Notes under the pieces: model-generated
Seen by the model: only the letters and a program-made list of their open reading frames with translations
Database searches by the model: none
What the model was told of the DNA's origin: nothing
Translations under genes and position numbers: made by a program
Assembly (NCBI RefSeq): GCF_003315595.1
Contig: NZ_QNQU01000001.1
Span: 62,001-126,000, forward strand
Length of the DNA: 64,000 bases
Source of the DNA: Pedobacter miscanthi
Lineage (GTDB): Bacteria > Bacteroidota > Bacteroidia > Sphingobacteriales > Sphingobacteriaceae
Direction: 5' to 3'
Shown: positions 8,937 to 17,593 of the stretch, one piece after another
Layout: every line of letters starts with the position of its first letter
Numbering within the stretch: the stretch's first letter is position 1

Positions 8937-9080
8937 CTAACAGCATAAAGCAACTGTGGGATAAAGTTTTACAGGTTCTGCTACCCGGTCACCATGCATG
9001 ACTGCGGCCATTAGCCCAAGAATAAATATGGCAAATACCAGGCAGATTAACAGCCACTCAAAAGAATCCAGTTTTATCAT
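8937..9080 (-). CDS. possible 47-residue single-span membrane protein
   Basis: An ATG frame of 47 codons encodes a short acidic head (MIKLDSFEW), one hydrophobic span of about 20 residues (LLICLVFAIFILGLMAAVM) and a short tail ending in CC. The clean head-span-tail design is typical of real small membrane proteins, and nothing else explains this gap. There is only a weak GGGTG upstream and no known family, so the call is tentative. Confidence 0.3.
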   Translation of the reverse strand: MIKLDSFEWLLICLVFAIFILGLMAAVMHGDRVAEPVKLYPTVALCC

Positions 9081-9452
9081 CACCCTATAACAACCATAAT
9101 AAATGAGTTAAAGTTTTGTGCAATTACCCGCCCGTTGAGCCCTGCAAGAACAGCAAGACCTATAACATCAGCTTATAATGAGATTTATTTTCAGGAAAGC
9201 AAACAAAATATTATTTTTTTTCGCGCCATAGGTCGGCCTAAAAGAAAAATAGCATCGGGTTTATTAACGTGAGCAATTATAACCATGTCAGCCATGTTAC
9301 CACTATAGACCTGCCATGCATCTTAGGTGCTCAGAAATTAAGCAAGAATGAAATTTAACCCGAAAACTTTCCGGTTTGCGAAGATAATCCTGACTAGTAG
9401 GTATAAAGATTAAACTACACCGGAATCGCTAAAACAGGATTAATAGCCCCTA
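9081..9452. other. intergenic, no gene seen
   Basis: AT-rich sequence between the small frame and the AraC-type gene; no supported reading frame, repeat or terminator noticed. Confidence 0.4.
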
Positions 9453-10373
9453 TTAGTTAAAGGAATTTCTAAACTCCAGGGGAGAAACATTGGTTTTAGT
9501 TTTAAATAGTTTACTAAAGGATTGCGGGTGTTCAAAGCCCAGCTCATAAGCTATTTCACTTATAGGCAGCTCAGTGGTTGTCAATCTTTCTTTTGCTCTT
9601 TCAATAAGCTTTTCGTGAATATACTGCTTTGCATTTTTCCCGATTAGTGAACGCAGCATATCACTTAAGTAACCCGGCGAGATATGCAGCTGTTCAGAAA
9701 GGTATTGTACGGTGGGGAGCCCGATATTGAGGGATTTTTCACTAATGAGATAACGATCCAGAATGGTTTCTAACCTTTGTAGTATATCATGATTGACTAC
9801 TTTACGGGTAATAAACTGACGCTTATAAAACCGGTTCACATAACTGAGCATCAATTCTATCTGCGCAATAACAACCTCCTGACTGAACTCATCGACACCG
9901 CTGTTCAGCTCCTGTTCCATAATCTGGTAAATGGAAAGAATGATTTGCTTTTCCTTGTCCGATAAATGTAGCGCTTCGTTGGATGAATAAGAAAAATATC
10001 CATATTGCCTGATCTTTGTTGCCAAAGGATGACCCAACAAAAAATCGGGATGAATGAGTAATATATAACAATAGGTATTACTATTATAGTCCGTACTCCC
10101 TACCAGCTGATTGGGGGCCAAAAACAACATACTCCCCTCATCAAAGTCGTAGTAATCCTGCCCATACTTCAGCCTGCCACTATTTTTTGTGATGAAAGTA
10201 ATTTTGTAGAAATTTACCACATCATAAATCGGCGCCATGTCGGTGTTAAACGGATTGTGCTCATTAAAATGTACCAGGCTAATGAGCGGATGCTGTGGCG
10301 CAGGCAGGCCAAATGCCTGGTGGCTTTCTGATATGGATATAAAGCGTATCAGCTTATCTTCTTTACTTTTCAT
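9453..10373 (-). CDS. AraC family transcriptional regulator
   Basis: The 306-residue protein has a cupin-like N-terminal sensing region (about residues 40-120, with DFDEGSMLFLAPNQ) and a C-terminal AraC/XylS DNA-binding domain (about 210-305): first helix-turn-helix VQYLSEQLHISPGYLSDMLRS, second SEIAYELGFEHPQSFSKLFKT and the end motif SPLEFR. It lies 62 bp downstream of, and on the same strand as, a short-chain dehydrogenase, a frequent pairing in which the regulator controls the reductase. The effector is unknown. Confidence 0.88.
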   Translation of the reverse strand: MKSKEDKLIRFISISESHQAFGLPAPQHPLISLVHFNEHNPFNTDMAPIYDVVNFYKITFITKNSGRLKYGQDYYDFDEGSMLFLAPNQLVGSTDYNSNTYCYILLIHPDFLLGHPLATKIRQYGYFSYSSNEALHLSDKEKQIILSIYQIMEQELNSGVDEFSQEVVIAQIELMLSYVNRFYKRQFITRKVVNHDILQRLETILDRYLISEKSLNIGLPTVQYLSEQLHISPGYLSDMLRSLIGKNAKQYIHEKLIERAKERLTTTELPISEIAYELGFEHPQSFSKLFKTKTNVSPLEFRNSFN

Positions 10374-10434
10374 TACTTAAATTTAATAAAACCTGTGACA
10401 ATCAGCTTATCACAGGCCTGAAAATAAACCATTT

Positions 10435-11208
10435 TTACCAGGGAAGGATATTGTCCGCCCCGCTGAAGCCGGCCGGGCCTGTAAAACTGCCAGTCGGCAG
10501 ATCTTCCGATAAAACCACCCTTACCGGTTCGATAGATCCTTCCTCTACGGTATCTGTTCCCTGAAAATTATTAAGGGCTGTCGCTGTGAAGCCGGGACTG
10601 ACAAGGTGTACTTTGATATTGGTGTCCTGCAGGTCAATCGCAAGGGAGAGAAAAATCCCGTTAAGCGCTGTCTTCGATGCGCCATAAGCTGCATCGAAGG
10701 CTGAACGGTAAGGATTTTGGGGATTTGAATTGATTGTCAGTGAGCCCAATGCACTCGATACGGTTACAATCCTGGCAGCACGAGCATTGTGAAGTAAGGG
10801 CAAAAAGGCCTGTGTAAGGGCCAGCGTACTGAATACATTTGTTTCCCATACAGCCTTTAATTCGTTAATAGCAACGATGCTTGCCCGTTGTGATCCTAAT
10901 ACTTCTTCCATTGTCCTTCCTGATTTGCCAGCATGCGAGATTGCGGCATTATTGACCAATAAACTCAGGTATCCGGATTCAGTTCCCACTGTTTTTACTG
11001 CTGCCGCAATAGATTCTTGATCTGTGATATCAAGTTGGATGGCCCTTGCATTATCACCGATTTGCGAAGCCGCAGTTTCACCCTTAAGAAAGTCCCGGGA
11101 ACCCAGGTAAACCAGATACCCATTATCGGCAAGGGCTTTGGCGATTTGAAATCCTACCCCAGTATTAGCACCGGAAACCAGTGCAGTTTTTTGTTCCTTT
11201 GATTGCAT
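10435..11208 (-). CDS. short-chain dehydrogenase/reductase (SDR)
   Basis: A 257-residue classical SDR: cofactor motif SGANTGVG (12-19), NNAA (86-89), active-site serine in VTVSSALG (about 151-152) and the YxxxK pair Tyr175/Lys179 in YGASK. Arg38 in LGSRD suggests preference for NADP(H). The tail is slightly different from fatty-acid reductases, and the substrate is unknown. It is followed by an AraC regulator on the same strand, so the pair probably forms one inducible unit. Confidence 0.9.
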   Translation of the reverse strand: MQSKEQKTALVSGANTGVGFQIAKALADNGYLVYLGSRDFLKGETAASQIGDNARAIQLDITDQESIAAAVKTVGTESGYLSLLVNNAAISHAGKSGRTMEEVLGSQRASIVAINELKAVWETNVFSTLALTQAFLPLLHNARAARIVTVSSALGSLTINSNPQNPYRSAFDAAYGASKTALNGIFLSLAIDLQDTNIKVHLVSPGFTATALNNFQGTDTVEEGSIEPVRVVLSEDLPTGSFTGPAGFSGADNILPW

Positions 11209-11556
11209 AACTGTAAGTTGATTAAATTATAAAGCAAAGATGGACATCAAAATAATTGGGCACGTATCCAAATCAAGAACTTTTGTAGCCATATTGAGGA
11301 AAATGATTTTTGTGCAGGATAATTTTCTCAGCAAGGCAAAAATGCACCTCAAGGCTTCTTTCAAGAGTTGATTGGTATACCTGATAATATCCAAAGTAAG
11401 CATACCGTTAAGGGAAAAACTGCGGGTTCTGGTATCATGGAAATAACATGAATCTTACCACTGATATCAGATATTTAGTAGAAGCATCTATCCAAGAATT
11501 CTCCACCAAAACGGCAATCTTTTCCACATTTCATTTTTTACTAACAATTTTAGCTT
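11209..11556. other. intergenic between divergent SDR and imuA
   Basis: No supported gene. The imuA promoter and operator occupy the right-hand end and are listed separately. Confidence 0.4.
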
Positions 11557-11564
11557 TATGTTTG
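11557..11564 (+). promoter_or_regulatory. -7 element of the imuA-imuB-dnaE2 operon
   Basis: TATGTTTG matches TAnnTTTG; no TTG at -33 is seen, which fits an inducible promoter. The predicted start of transcription falls just before the inverted repeat at 11578. Confidence 0.5.
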
Positions 11565-11577
11565 TTGAATGATTTAG

Positions 11578-11600
11578 TTATACTAAAAATAATAGTATAA
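11578..11600. promoter_or_regulatory. perfect inverted repeat upstream of imuA, probable damage-response operator
   Basis: TTATACTA (11578-11585) and TAGTATAA (11593-11600) are exact inverted copies with a 7-bp AT spacer, 16 bp before the imuA ATG and just after the -7 element. Mutasome operons are usually repressed by LexA or a LexA-like protein; a dimeric repressor sitting here would block transcription. The regulator itself is not in the window. Confidence 0.6.
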
Positions 11601-11616
11601 AATTATCTCAAATATC

Positions 11617-12354
11617 ATGAATGCTAAAAAAGAATTATTTCAAAAATTGCAGCAGGATATCCTGCTGTGGCAGGGCTTTAAGCCTGTGGCCTCGGGCAAA
11701 GCTGAACGCATCGGGCTGGGAGATATAGAAGATGCATTTCCTGGTGGAGTATTCCCCAAAAAAGCAATCCATGAATTTATTACCGTATTTCCAGAACATT
11801 CTGCGGCAAGCGATGGCTTTATCGCAGGTCTGCTGGCCGTACTTATGGAAAACGGTGCGGCATGCGTATGGGCAAGTACATCGCGCCATTTGTTCCCTGC
11901 ATCGCTAAGTCTTTTCAATGTTGAGCCCGAACGCATCATTTTTATGGATGTCCAGACCGAAAAAGAAGTGTTATGGATCACCGAAGAAGCGCTAAAGTGC
12001 GAAGGACTCGCTGCAGTAGTGGCTGAAGTTAACAATCTTTCCCTCATCGAATCCAGAAGATTGCAGCTGGCTGTTGAATCAAGTGGCGTAACCGGCTTTA
12101 TCCTTCGGAAAGATGAAAATAAAACCGCAAGTACAGTGGCTACCGCTAGGTGGAGGATCAGCCCCCTACCCTCTCAGTCCGAGGATGGAATGCCGGGTCT
12201 CGGTTTCCCCCGCTGGCAGGTCGAGCTGCTGAAGGTGCGCAATGGCAATCCCGGGAACTTCGTGCTGGAATGGGCGGGAGAAAAATTCCAGGAAATTAAA
12301 AAAATCAAAAAACAACCTGTTTGGTCTGAAATGGATGGCAGACAGATTGGATAG
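11617..12354 (+). CDS. imuA: ImuA-like RecA-fold protein of the SOS mutasome
   Basis: The 245-residue protein is the first gene of an imuA-imuB-dnaE2 trio. It keeps a RecA-like core (GGVFPKKAIHEFI, AACVWASTSRHLFPASL, FMDVQTEKEVLWITEEAL, LAAVVAEVNNLSLIESRRLQLA) but has no Walker A motif, so ATP binding is doubtful, as in other ImuA proteins. ImuA supports mutagenic translesion synthesis and can interact with or inhibit RecA-type functions. It is 3 bp upstream of imuB. An inverted repeat immediately upstream suggests damage-inducible control. Confidence 0.87.
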   Translation: MNAKKELFQKLQQDILLWQGFKPVASGKAERIGLGDIEDAFPGGVFPKKAIHEFITVFPEHSAASDGFIAGLLAVLMENGAACVWASTSRHLFPASLSLFNVEPERIIFMDVQTEKEVLWITEEALKCEGLAAVVAEVNNLSLIESRRLQLAVESSGVTGFILRKDENKTASTVATARWRISPLPSQSEDGMPGLGFPRWQVELLKVRNGNPGNFVLEWAGEKFQEIKKIKKQPVWSEMDGRQIG

Positions 12355-12357
12355 ATC

Positions 12358-13866
12358 ATGCAAAGGCGTTTTGTTTCCATATGGTTCCGCCAGTTGCTCT
12401 CTGACTGGCAGCTTATCCGCAGGCCTGAGCTTTCAGGCGTGCCGTTTGTTTTTGCAGCGCCCGACCATGGCCGAATGATGATCACCGCAGTGAGCAGGTT
12501 GGCACATGGATTTGGTGTGGAAGTTGGAATGCGTGCTGCCGATGCAAAGGCCATTTGCCCCGGACTTGAGGTTCTGGATGATAAACCCGGAAGGCCAAAA
12601 AAACTGCTCAAGGGACTTGGCGAGTGGTGCGTGCGTTATTCACCAATAGTAGCCATCGACGAATTTGCGATGGATGGGTTGCTGCTTGAAGCAAGCGGAT
12701 GTAGCCATCTTTGGGGCGGGGAACGCGGATACTTAAAAGAAATCGTTTCCAGGTTAAAAAGCAAGGGCTATTCGGTGCGCGTTGCAATAGCCGATACGCC
12801 TGGTGCTGCCTGGGCGGTATCGCATTATGGAACAGTAACCCCACTGATCCCTGCCGGAGCACATGTAGATGCTTTACTTAATCTGGTGCCGGATGCCCTG
12901 CGACTGGATGAAACAGTGTTGGCAAAACTTCGAAAACTTGGATTTTACCAGATCAAAAGTTTTATCGGAATGCCCAGATCGGTATTGCGCAGGCGATTCG
13001 GTGATGGTTTTCTTTTGCGCTTGGCGCAAGCCATCGGCACAGAAAACGAGGTACTCATTCCATTGCAGCTGCCTGTTGCATTCAGCGAAAGGCTGGCCTG
13101 CCTGGAACCTATTAAAACAAGAAATGGGATAGAAATCGTCATTAATAAATTGCTGGAAAAGCTATGCAAGCGAATGCAGGGCGAGGGAAAGGGAATAAGA
13201 TCCGCCGTGCTTACCTGTTACCGGATCGACGGCAAAGTGGTACAGGTGGATATCGGGACTAGCGGAGCATCGCATGACATCCGCCACCTGTTCAAGCTTT
13301 TTCAGCTGAAGATCGATCAGATCAGGCCGGCTCTGGGAATTGAACTTTTTGTGCTGGATGCGCCAAAGGTTGATGATGTGGAAGTTCCCCAGGAAGAGAT
13401 GTGGACATCAAAACCGGGCCTGGATGATAAAAGCGTTATCAAATTGCTTGACCGTGTTGCTGGAAAAGTAGGTTTTCAGGTGATACAGCGCTATTTGCCT
13501 GCCAAAAGGTACTGGCCAGAACGGTCGATACTCAAAGCGGTTTCGGTAACCGAAAAACCTACAGCACCCTGGAGGATAGATAAACCCCGGCCCACAGAAC
13601 TACTCAAAACCCCTGCCCCGATAGAGGTGATGGCGATTATCCCTGATCATCCCCCAAAGTTCTTTATCTACAAGGGCGTTCGCCATATCGTCACAAAAGC
13701 CGATGGACCTGAACGCATAGCGCGCGAATGGTGGCTGGATCAGGGCGAACACCGGGATTACTACCAGGTAGAGGATGAGCTAGGAGGCCGCTACTGGCTG
13801 TTCCGTTCCGGACACTATGGGGTAGAAAATAAATACAAATGGTTTATCCATGGATTTTTTGCATAA
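12358..13866 (+). CDS. imuB: ImuB, Y-family DNA polymerase homologue of the mutasome
   Basis: A 502-residue protein with a Y-family polymerase fold. The first catalytic motif, where active enzymes have an aspartate after the first strand, reads FVSIWFRQL, so the metal-binding Asp is missing. The second acidic motif is partly kept (AIDEFAMDG, about residue 100). ImuB proteins are known as inactive polymerases that act as a hub, joining ImuA, DnaE2 and the sliding clamp. The C-terminal 150 residues form the ImuB-specific region ending in YGVENKYKWFIHGFFA. It lies 3 bp after imuA and 12 bp before dnaE2, in one operon. Confidence 0.9.
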   Translation: MQRRFVSIWFRQLLSDWQLIRRPELSGVPFVFAAPDHGRMMITAVSRLAHGFGVEVGMRAADAKAICPGLEVLDDKPGRPKKLLKGLGEWCVRYSPIVAIDEFAMDGLLLEASGCSHLWGGERGYLKEIVSRLKSKGYSVRVAIADTPGAAWAVSHYGTVTPLIPAGAHVDALLNLVPDALRLDETVLAKLRKLGFYQIKSFIGMPRSVLRRRFGDGFLLRLAQAIGTENEVLIPLQLPVAFSERLACLEPIKTRNGIEIVINKLLEKLCKRMQGEGKGIRSAVLTCYRIDGKVVQVDIGTSGASHDIRHLFKLFQLKIDQIRPALGIELFVLDAPKVDDVEVPQEEMWTSKPGLDDKSVIKLLDRVAGKVGFQVIQRYLPAKRYWPERSILKAVSVTEKPTAPWRIDKPRPTELLKTPAPIEVMAIIPDHPPKFFIYKGVRHIVTKADGPERIAREWWLDQGEHRDYYQVEDELGGRYWLFRSGHYGVENKYKWFIHGFFA

Positions 13867-13878
13867 AAAAAATAGGTT

Positions 13879-16800
13879 ATGGCTTATAGTGAATTACAGG
13901 TGACATCAAATTTTAGTTTCTTACGGGGGGCATCCCATGCACATGAGCTGGTGGATCAGGCAGAGGCTTTTGGCTATCAAAAAGTAGCGATTACGGACCG
14001 TAATACCCTGGCAGGGATTGTCCGCGCCCATGCGGCATGCAGGGAAAAAAACATCAAGCTTATTCCGGCCTGCAGGCTGGATCTGCTCGACGGGCCAAGC
14101 CTGTTAGCATATCCAACCGACAAGGAAGCCTATGGGAGATTATCGGCGCTACTCACCCTAGGTAATATGCGGGCCGAAAAAGGCTCCTGCCACATTTCAA
14201 GGGCGGATGTTTATGCCCATAGTAAGGGAATAATCTTCTGTCTTGTGATGCCCGGAGAGCTAAACCGCAGGTTTGAATACGAGGTGAATTTTATCAGTGC
14301 GGTTGCTGAATACAAGCAGGCCTTTGGTGGGCAGTTATATCTGGCGGCTACCAGATCCTATATGGGAAATGATGATAAACTGATTTTTAGGACATCACAA
14401 CTTTCGCAAAGTTACAGTATTCCTGTTGTGGCAACGGGCGATATCCATTACCATGATCCCTCGCGCCGGGAACTCCAGGATGTGCTGACATGCGTGCGGG
14501 AAAAATGTACAATCCAGGAAGCGGGGTTCCGGTTGCACCAGAATGCTGAGCGCTATATGAAAGAAGTATCCGAAATGGAGCGATTGTTCAGAAAATATCC
14601 AAGTGCCATTAAAAATACCATGGTCATTGCCGAAGCCTGTAATTTTTCGCTAGATGAACTAAAATATGTTTACCCCGAAGAAATCAACCAAAGCGGCAGA
14701 AGTCCAATGGAAGAGTTGGAGTTCCTGACCTGGAAAGGCGCTCATGAGTTCTACGGTGAAGAGATTCCTGAAAAAGTCGTTAAGATGATCCACCATGAGA
14801 TGGAATTTGTGAGGCAGATGGATTATGCCAATTACTTTCTTTTTGTAGAGGATATCGTGCGTGAAGCAAGGTCGCGCGGGATCCTCTGCCAGGGCCGGGG
14901 CTCAGCGGCCAATTCTGCTATATGTTTTGTTTTGGGAATTACTTCGGTTAACCCCATGAAATTTGACCTGCTTTTTGAGCGCTTTATTTCTCCTGCCAGA
15001 AACGAACCTCCTGATATCGATGTGGATTTTGAGCATGAGCGGAGAGAAGAAATCATCCAGTATATCTACAATAAATACGGCCGTGACCGGGCAGCAATCG
15101 TAGCAACGGTTACCCAGCAGCACCAGAAGGGCGCAATCCGCGATGTGGGGAAAGCAATGGGACTTTCCGTGGATACGATCAATAGGCTTTCAAGTTCCAT
15201 TTGGGAGTTTACCGAAGAATGGTTCGAGGGAAAACGGATTACAGAACAGGGCCTGAACCCAGATGATCCGCACCTAAAAAAAACGCTGGAGCTGACCTCC
15301 CAGATGATGGGCTTTCCCCGGCAACTCGGCCAGCATACCGGGGGATTTGTAGTGACGCAAGGCAAGCTTACCGACCTGTGCCCTATCCTAAATGCACGGA
15401 TGGAGGACCGCACGAATATCGAGTGGAATAAAGATGATATCGATGCCCTCGGATTTTTAAAGGTAGATGTACTCGCCCTTGGCATGCTCACCTGCATACG
15501 CAAGGCGTTCGACCTTTGCCGCGACCATTATGGAAAGCATTTTACCCTGGCCAATATTCCCCAGGATGATCCCGGGGTTTATGATATGATTTGTTTGGCC
15601 GATACACTTGGCGTATTCCAGATCGAAAGCCGGGCGCAGATGTCTATGCTTCCCAGATTGAAACCAAAAGAGTTTTATGATCTGGTGATCGAGGTGGCCA
15701 TCGTTCGGCCAGGGCCGATACAGGGAGACATGGTGCATCCGTACTTGCGCAGGCGAAGTGGCGAAGAGCCTGTGGTCTACCCTTCACCCGAACTGGAAGA
15801 AATCCTGGGAAGGACATTGGGCGTCCCTTTATTTCAGGAACAGGCAATGAAAATTGCAATCGTTGCAGCAGGATTTACCCCGGCCGAAGCAGATGGATTG
15901 CGAAGAAGTATGGCGACGTTCAAGTTCAAGGGACTAGTAAACCAATATGAGCAAAAACTCATTGACGGAATGCTGGCCAAGGGATATACCTTAGAATTTG
16001 CCAAGCGGATATTTCGTCAGCTGGAAGGGTTTGGCAGCTATGGATTTCCTGAATCCCATGCAGCAAGCTTTGCCCTATTGGTTTATGTGTCCTGCTGGCT
16101 GAAACATTATTATCCCGATGTTTTTGCTGCAGCACTGCTTAATAGTATGCCGATGGGCTTTTACCAGCCTGCGCAAATTGTTATCGATGCGCAGAAACAT
16201 ACCGTAAAGGTGCGAGAGGTGGATGTCAACCATTCGCTGTGGGATAATAAGCTCGAAGAAAGGTCGGGAAAATATTTTGCGCTGCGCTTGGGATTCCGGC
16301 AGATCAGCGGCATCCGCGCCGATGATATCGATACGTTGGTAAATGGACGCGGTGAAGGATATAAAAGCATTACCGCGCTTCGCGATGCAGGGGTTTCCAT
16401 TGCGGCACTGGAGCGATTGGCTGATGCGGATGCTTTTCGCTCGATGGGAATGGATCGGCGCAAGGCGCTCTGGGAAGTTTCAGCCTTGCAGGATATGCCA
16501 GTAGAACTTTTCAAGGGACAGGCATCTGAAAGTGTGCTGGAAACGCAGGTTGAATTGCCGCTTATGGGAAAAGGGGAACATGTGGTGCAGGATTATGCCA
16601 GCATTGGGCTTTCTCTAAAAGCGCATCCGGTGAGTTTCGTGCGGTCACAACTGGATATGCTTAATATCCGAAGTTGCCATCATATCAACAATGATTCTAC
16701 AGATGGGCAACTGGTAAAGGTCGCGGGTTTGGTACTCGTACGCCAGCGGCCCGGAACAGCAGGGGGCGTATGTTTTATCACTATAGAAGATGAAACGGGA

Positions 16801-17109
16801 TCTTCTAATCTGGTGGTATTTGAAAAACTATTTGAGACCTACCGAAAGGAAATACTGCATGCAAGGATGCTAATGGTGGAAGGCCGGTTGCAGCGCGAGG
16901 GAAAAGTGGTGCACGTGATCGTTAGCAAGTGTTTTGATTTTACAAAAATGCTGGGCAAGTTGTTGCAACGAGAAGTGGATGAGTTGCCGGTACTGACCTT
17001 GGCTCGTGGTGATGAAAAAACGGCACCTTATCCATCGCAGAATAAACGGGCACAGGTCCGCGAGGAAGTGGCGAAAGAGGCATTTCACGGGGGCAGAAAC
17101 TTTAAGTGA
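13879..17109 (+). CDS. dnaE2: error-prone DNA polymerase III alpha subunit DnaE2
   Basis: A 1076-residue C-family polymerase. It starts with a PHP domain (residues 1-250; NFSFLRGASHAHEL, AITDRNTLAG). The palm carries the catalytic aspartates in PDIDVDFEHERR (about residues 378-389), followed by the fingers and the helix-hairpin-helix region, and a C-terminal OB fold (VKVAGLVLVRQRPGTAGGVCFITIEDE, about 950-977). The length and gene order identify it as DnaE2 rather than the replicative DnaE1, which is longer and is not in an imu operon. It extends past lesions together with ImuA/ImuB and causes damage-induced mutations. Confidence 0.93.
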   Translation: MAYSELQVTSNFSFLRGASHAHELVDQAEAFGYQKVAITDRNTLAGIVRAHAACREKNIKLIPACRLDLLDGPSLLAYPTDKEAYGRLSALLTLGNMRAEKGSCHISRADVYAHSKGIIFCLVMPGELNRRFEYEVNFISAVAEYKQAFGGQLYLAATRSYMGNDDKLIFRTSQLSQSYSIPVVATGDIHYHDPSRRELQDVLTCVREKCTIQEAGFRLHQNAERYMKEVSEMERLFRKYPSAIKNTMVIAEACNFSLDELKYVYPEEINQSGRSPMEELEFLTWKGAHEFYGEEIPEKVVKMIHHEMEFVRQMDYANYFLFVEDIVREARSRGILCQGRGSAANSAICFVLGITSVNPMKFDLLFERFISPARNEPPDIDVDFEHERREEIIQYIYNKYGRDRAAIVATVTQQHQKGAIRDVGKAMGLSVDTINRLSSSIWEFTEEWFEGKRITEQGLNPDDPHLKKTLELTSQMMGFPRQLGQHTGGFVVTQGKLTDLCPILNARMEDRTNIEWNKDDIDALGFLKVDVLALGMLTCIRKAFDLCRDHYGKHFTLANIPQDDPGVYDMICLADTLGVFQIESRAQMSMLPRLKPKEFYDLVIEVAIVRPGPIQGDMVHPYLRRRSGEEPVVYPSPELEEILGRTLGVPLFQEQAMKIAIVAAGFTPAEADGLRRSMATFKFKGLVNQYEQKLIDGMLAKGYTLEFAKRIFRQLEGFGSYGFPESHAASFALLVYVSCWLKHYYPDVFAAALLNSMPMGFYQPAQIVIDAQKHTVKVREVDVNHSLWDNKLEERSGKYFALRLGFRQISGIRADDIDTLVNGRGEGYKSITALRDAGVSIAALERLADADAFRSMGMDRRKALWEVSALQDMPVELFKGQASESVLETQVELPLMGKGEHVVQDYASIGLSLKAHPVSFVRSQLDMLNIRSCHHINNDSTDGQLVKVAGLVLVRQRPGTAGGVCFITIEDETGSSNLVVFEKLFETYRKEILHARMLMVEGRLQREGKVVHVIVSKCFDFTKMLGKLLQREVDELPVLTLARGDEKTAPYPSQNKRAQVREEVAKEAFHGGRNFK

Positions 17110-17593
17110 CTAGTTTGGAACTGGCTGGGTATTTCGGGAAAGTGTACTCGCGTTTTCGCATTTATGCTGACACCTTGTTTCGCTCCAAGCTGTACGCCCT
17201 GATCTATAGGATTTCACCCGGCAGTTCCAATAAAATTTCTAAGTTTAGGTCAAATTAAAGCCCCATAGGTAAAATCGATACGTGGTGTGATCTTGCGCCC
17301 ATCAGGTTGGATTTAAATGCTTCTGAGCGTTTTTTTATCTGATTTCCCAGTTTCACCCGAAGGTTGATGGAATGAAGATCCAAAGAAAAGCTTGAATTTA
17401 GAGGGCCGAAAGATAAGGAGCGCCTGGGGAAAGAGGTAAATTTGCAGCCGAGCCGCTACGCGTTCAGAGGGAAAGGAATGACTTCGCAAAAAATCCGGCA
17501 GCCAGATTCACGTACAGTTTGGAAAGAAAAGGAGTGTACAGTTTGAGTGAAATATGCAATTAAGTTTTCAAGTGTAAACCATATACCAATTTA
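17110..17593. other. intergenic between convergent dnaE2 and exoIII-ligD
   Basis: No supported gene; a 50-codon GTG frame (17106-17258) overlapping the dnaE2 stop was judged accidental. A direct repeat GTACAGTTTG occurs at 17512-17521 and 17536-17545 (24-bp period). No clear terminator. Confidence 0.4.

Noticed and set aside
12945..13169. Reverse frames inside imuB and dnaE2
   Set aside because: Mirror frames of strong genes with good codon pattern on the forward strand.
17106..17258. 50-codon GTG frame overlapping the dnaE2 stop
   Set aside because: Basic, low-complexity translation with no family; GTG start without a binding site.
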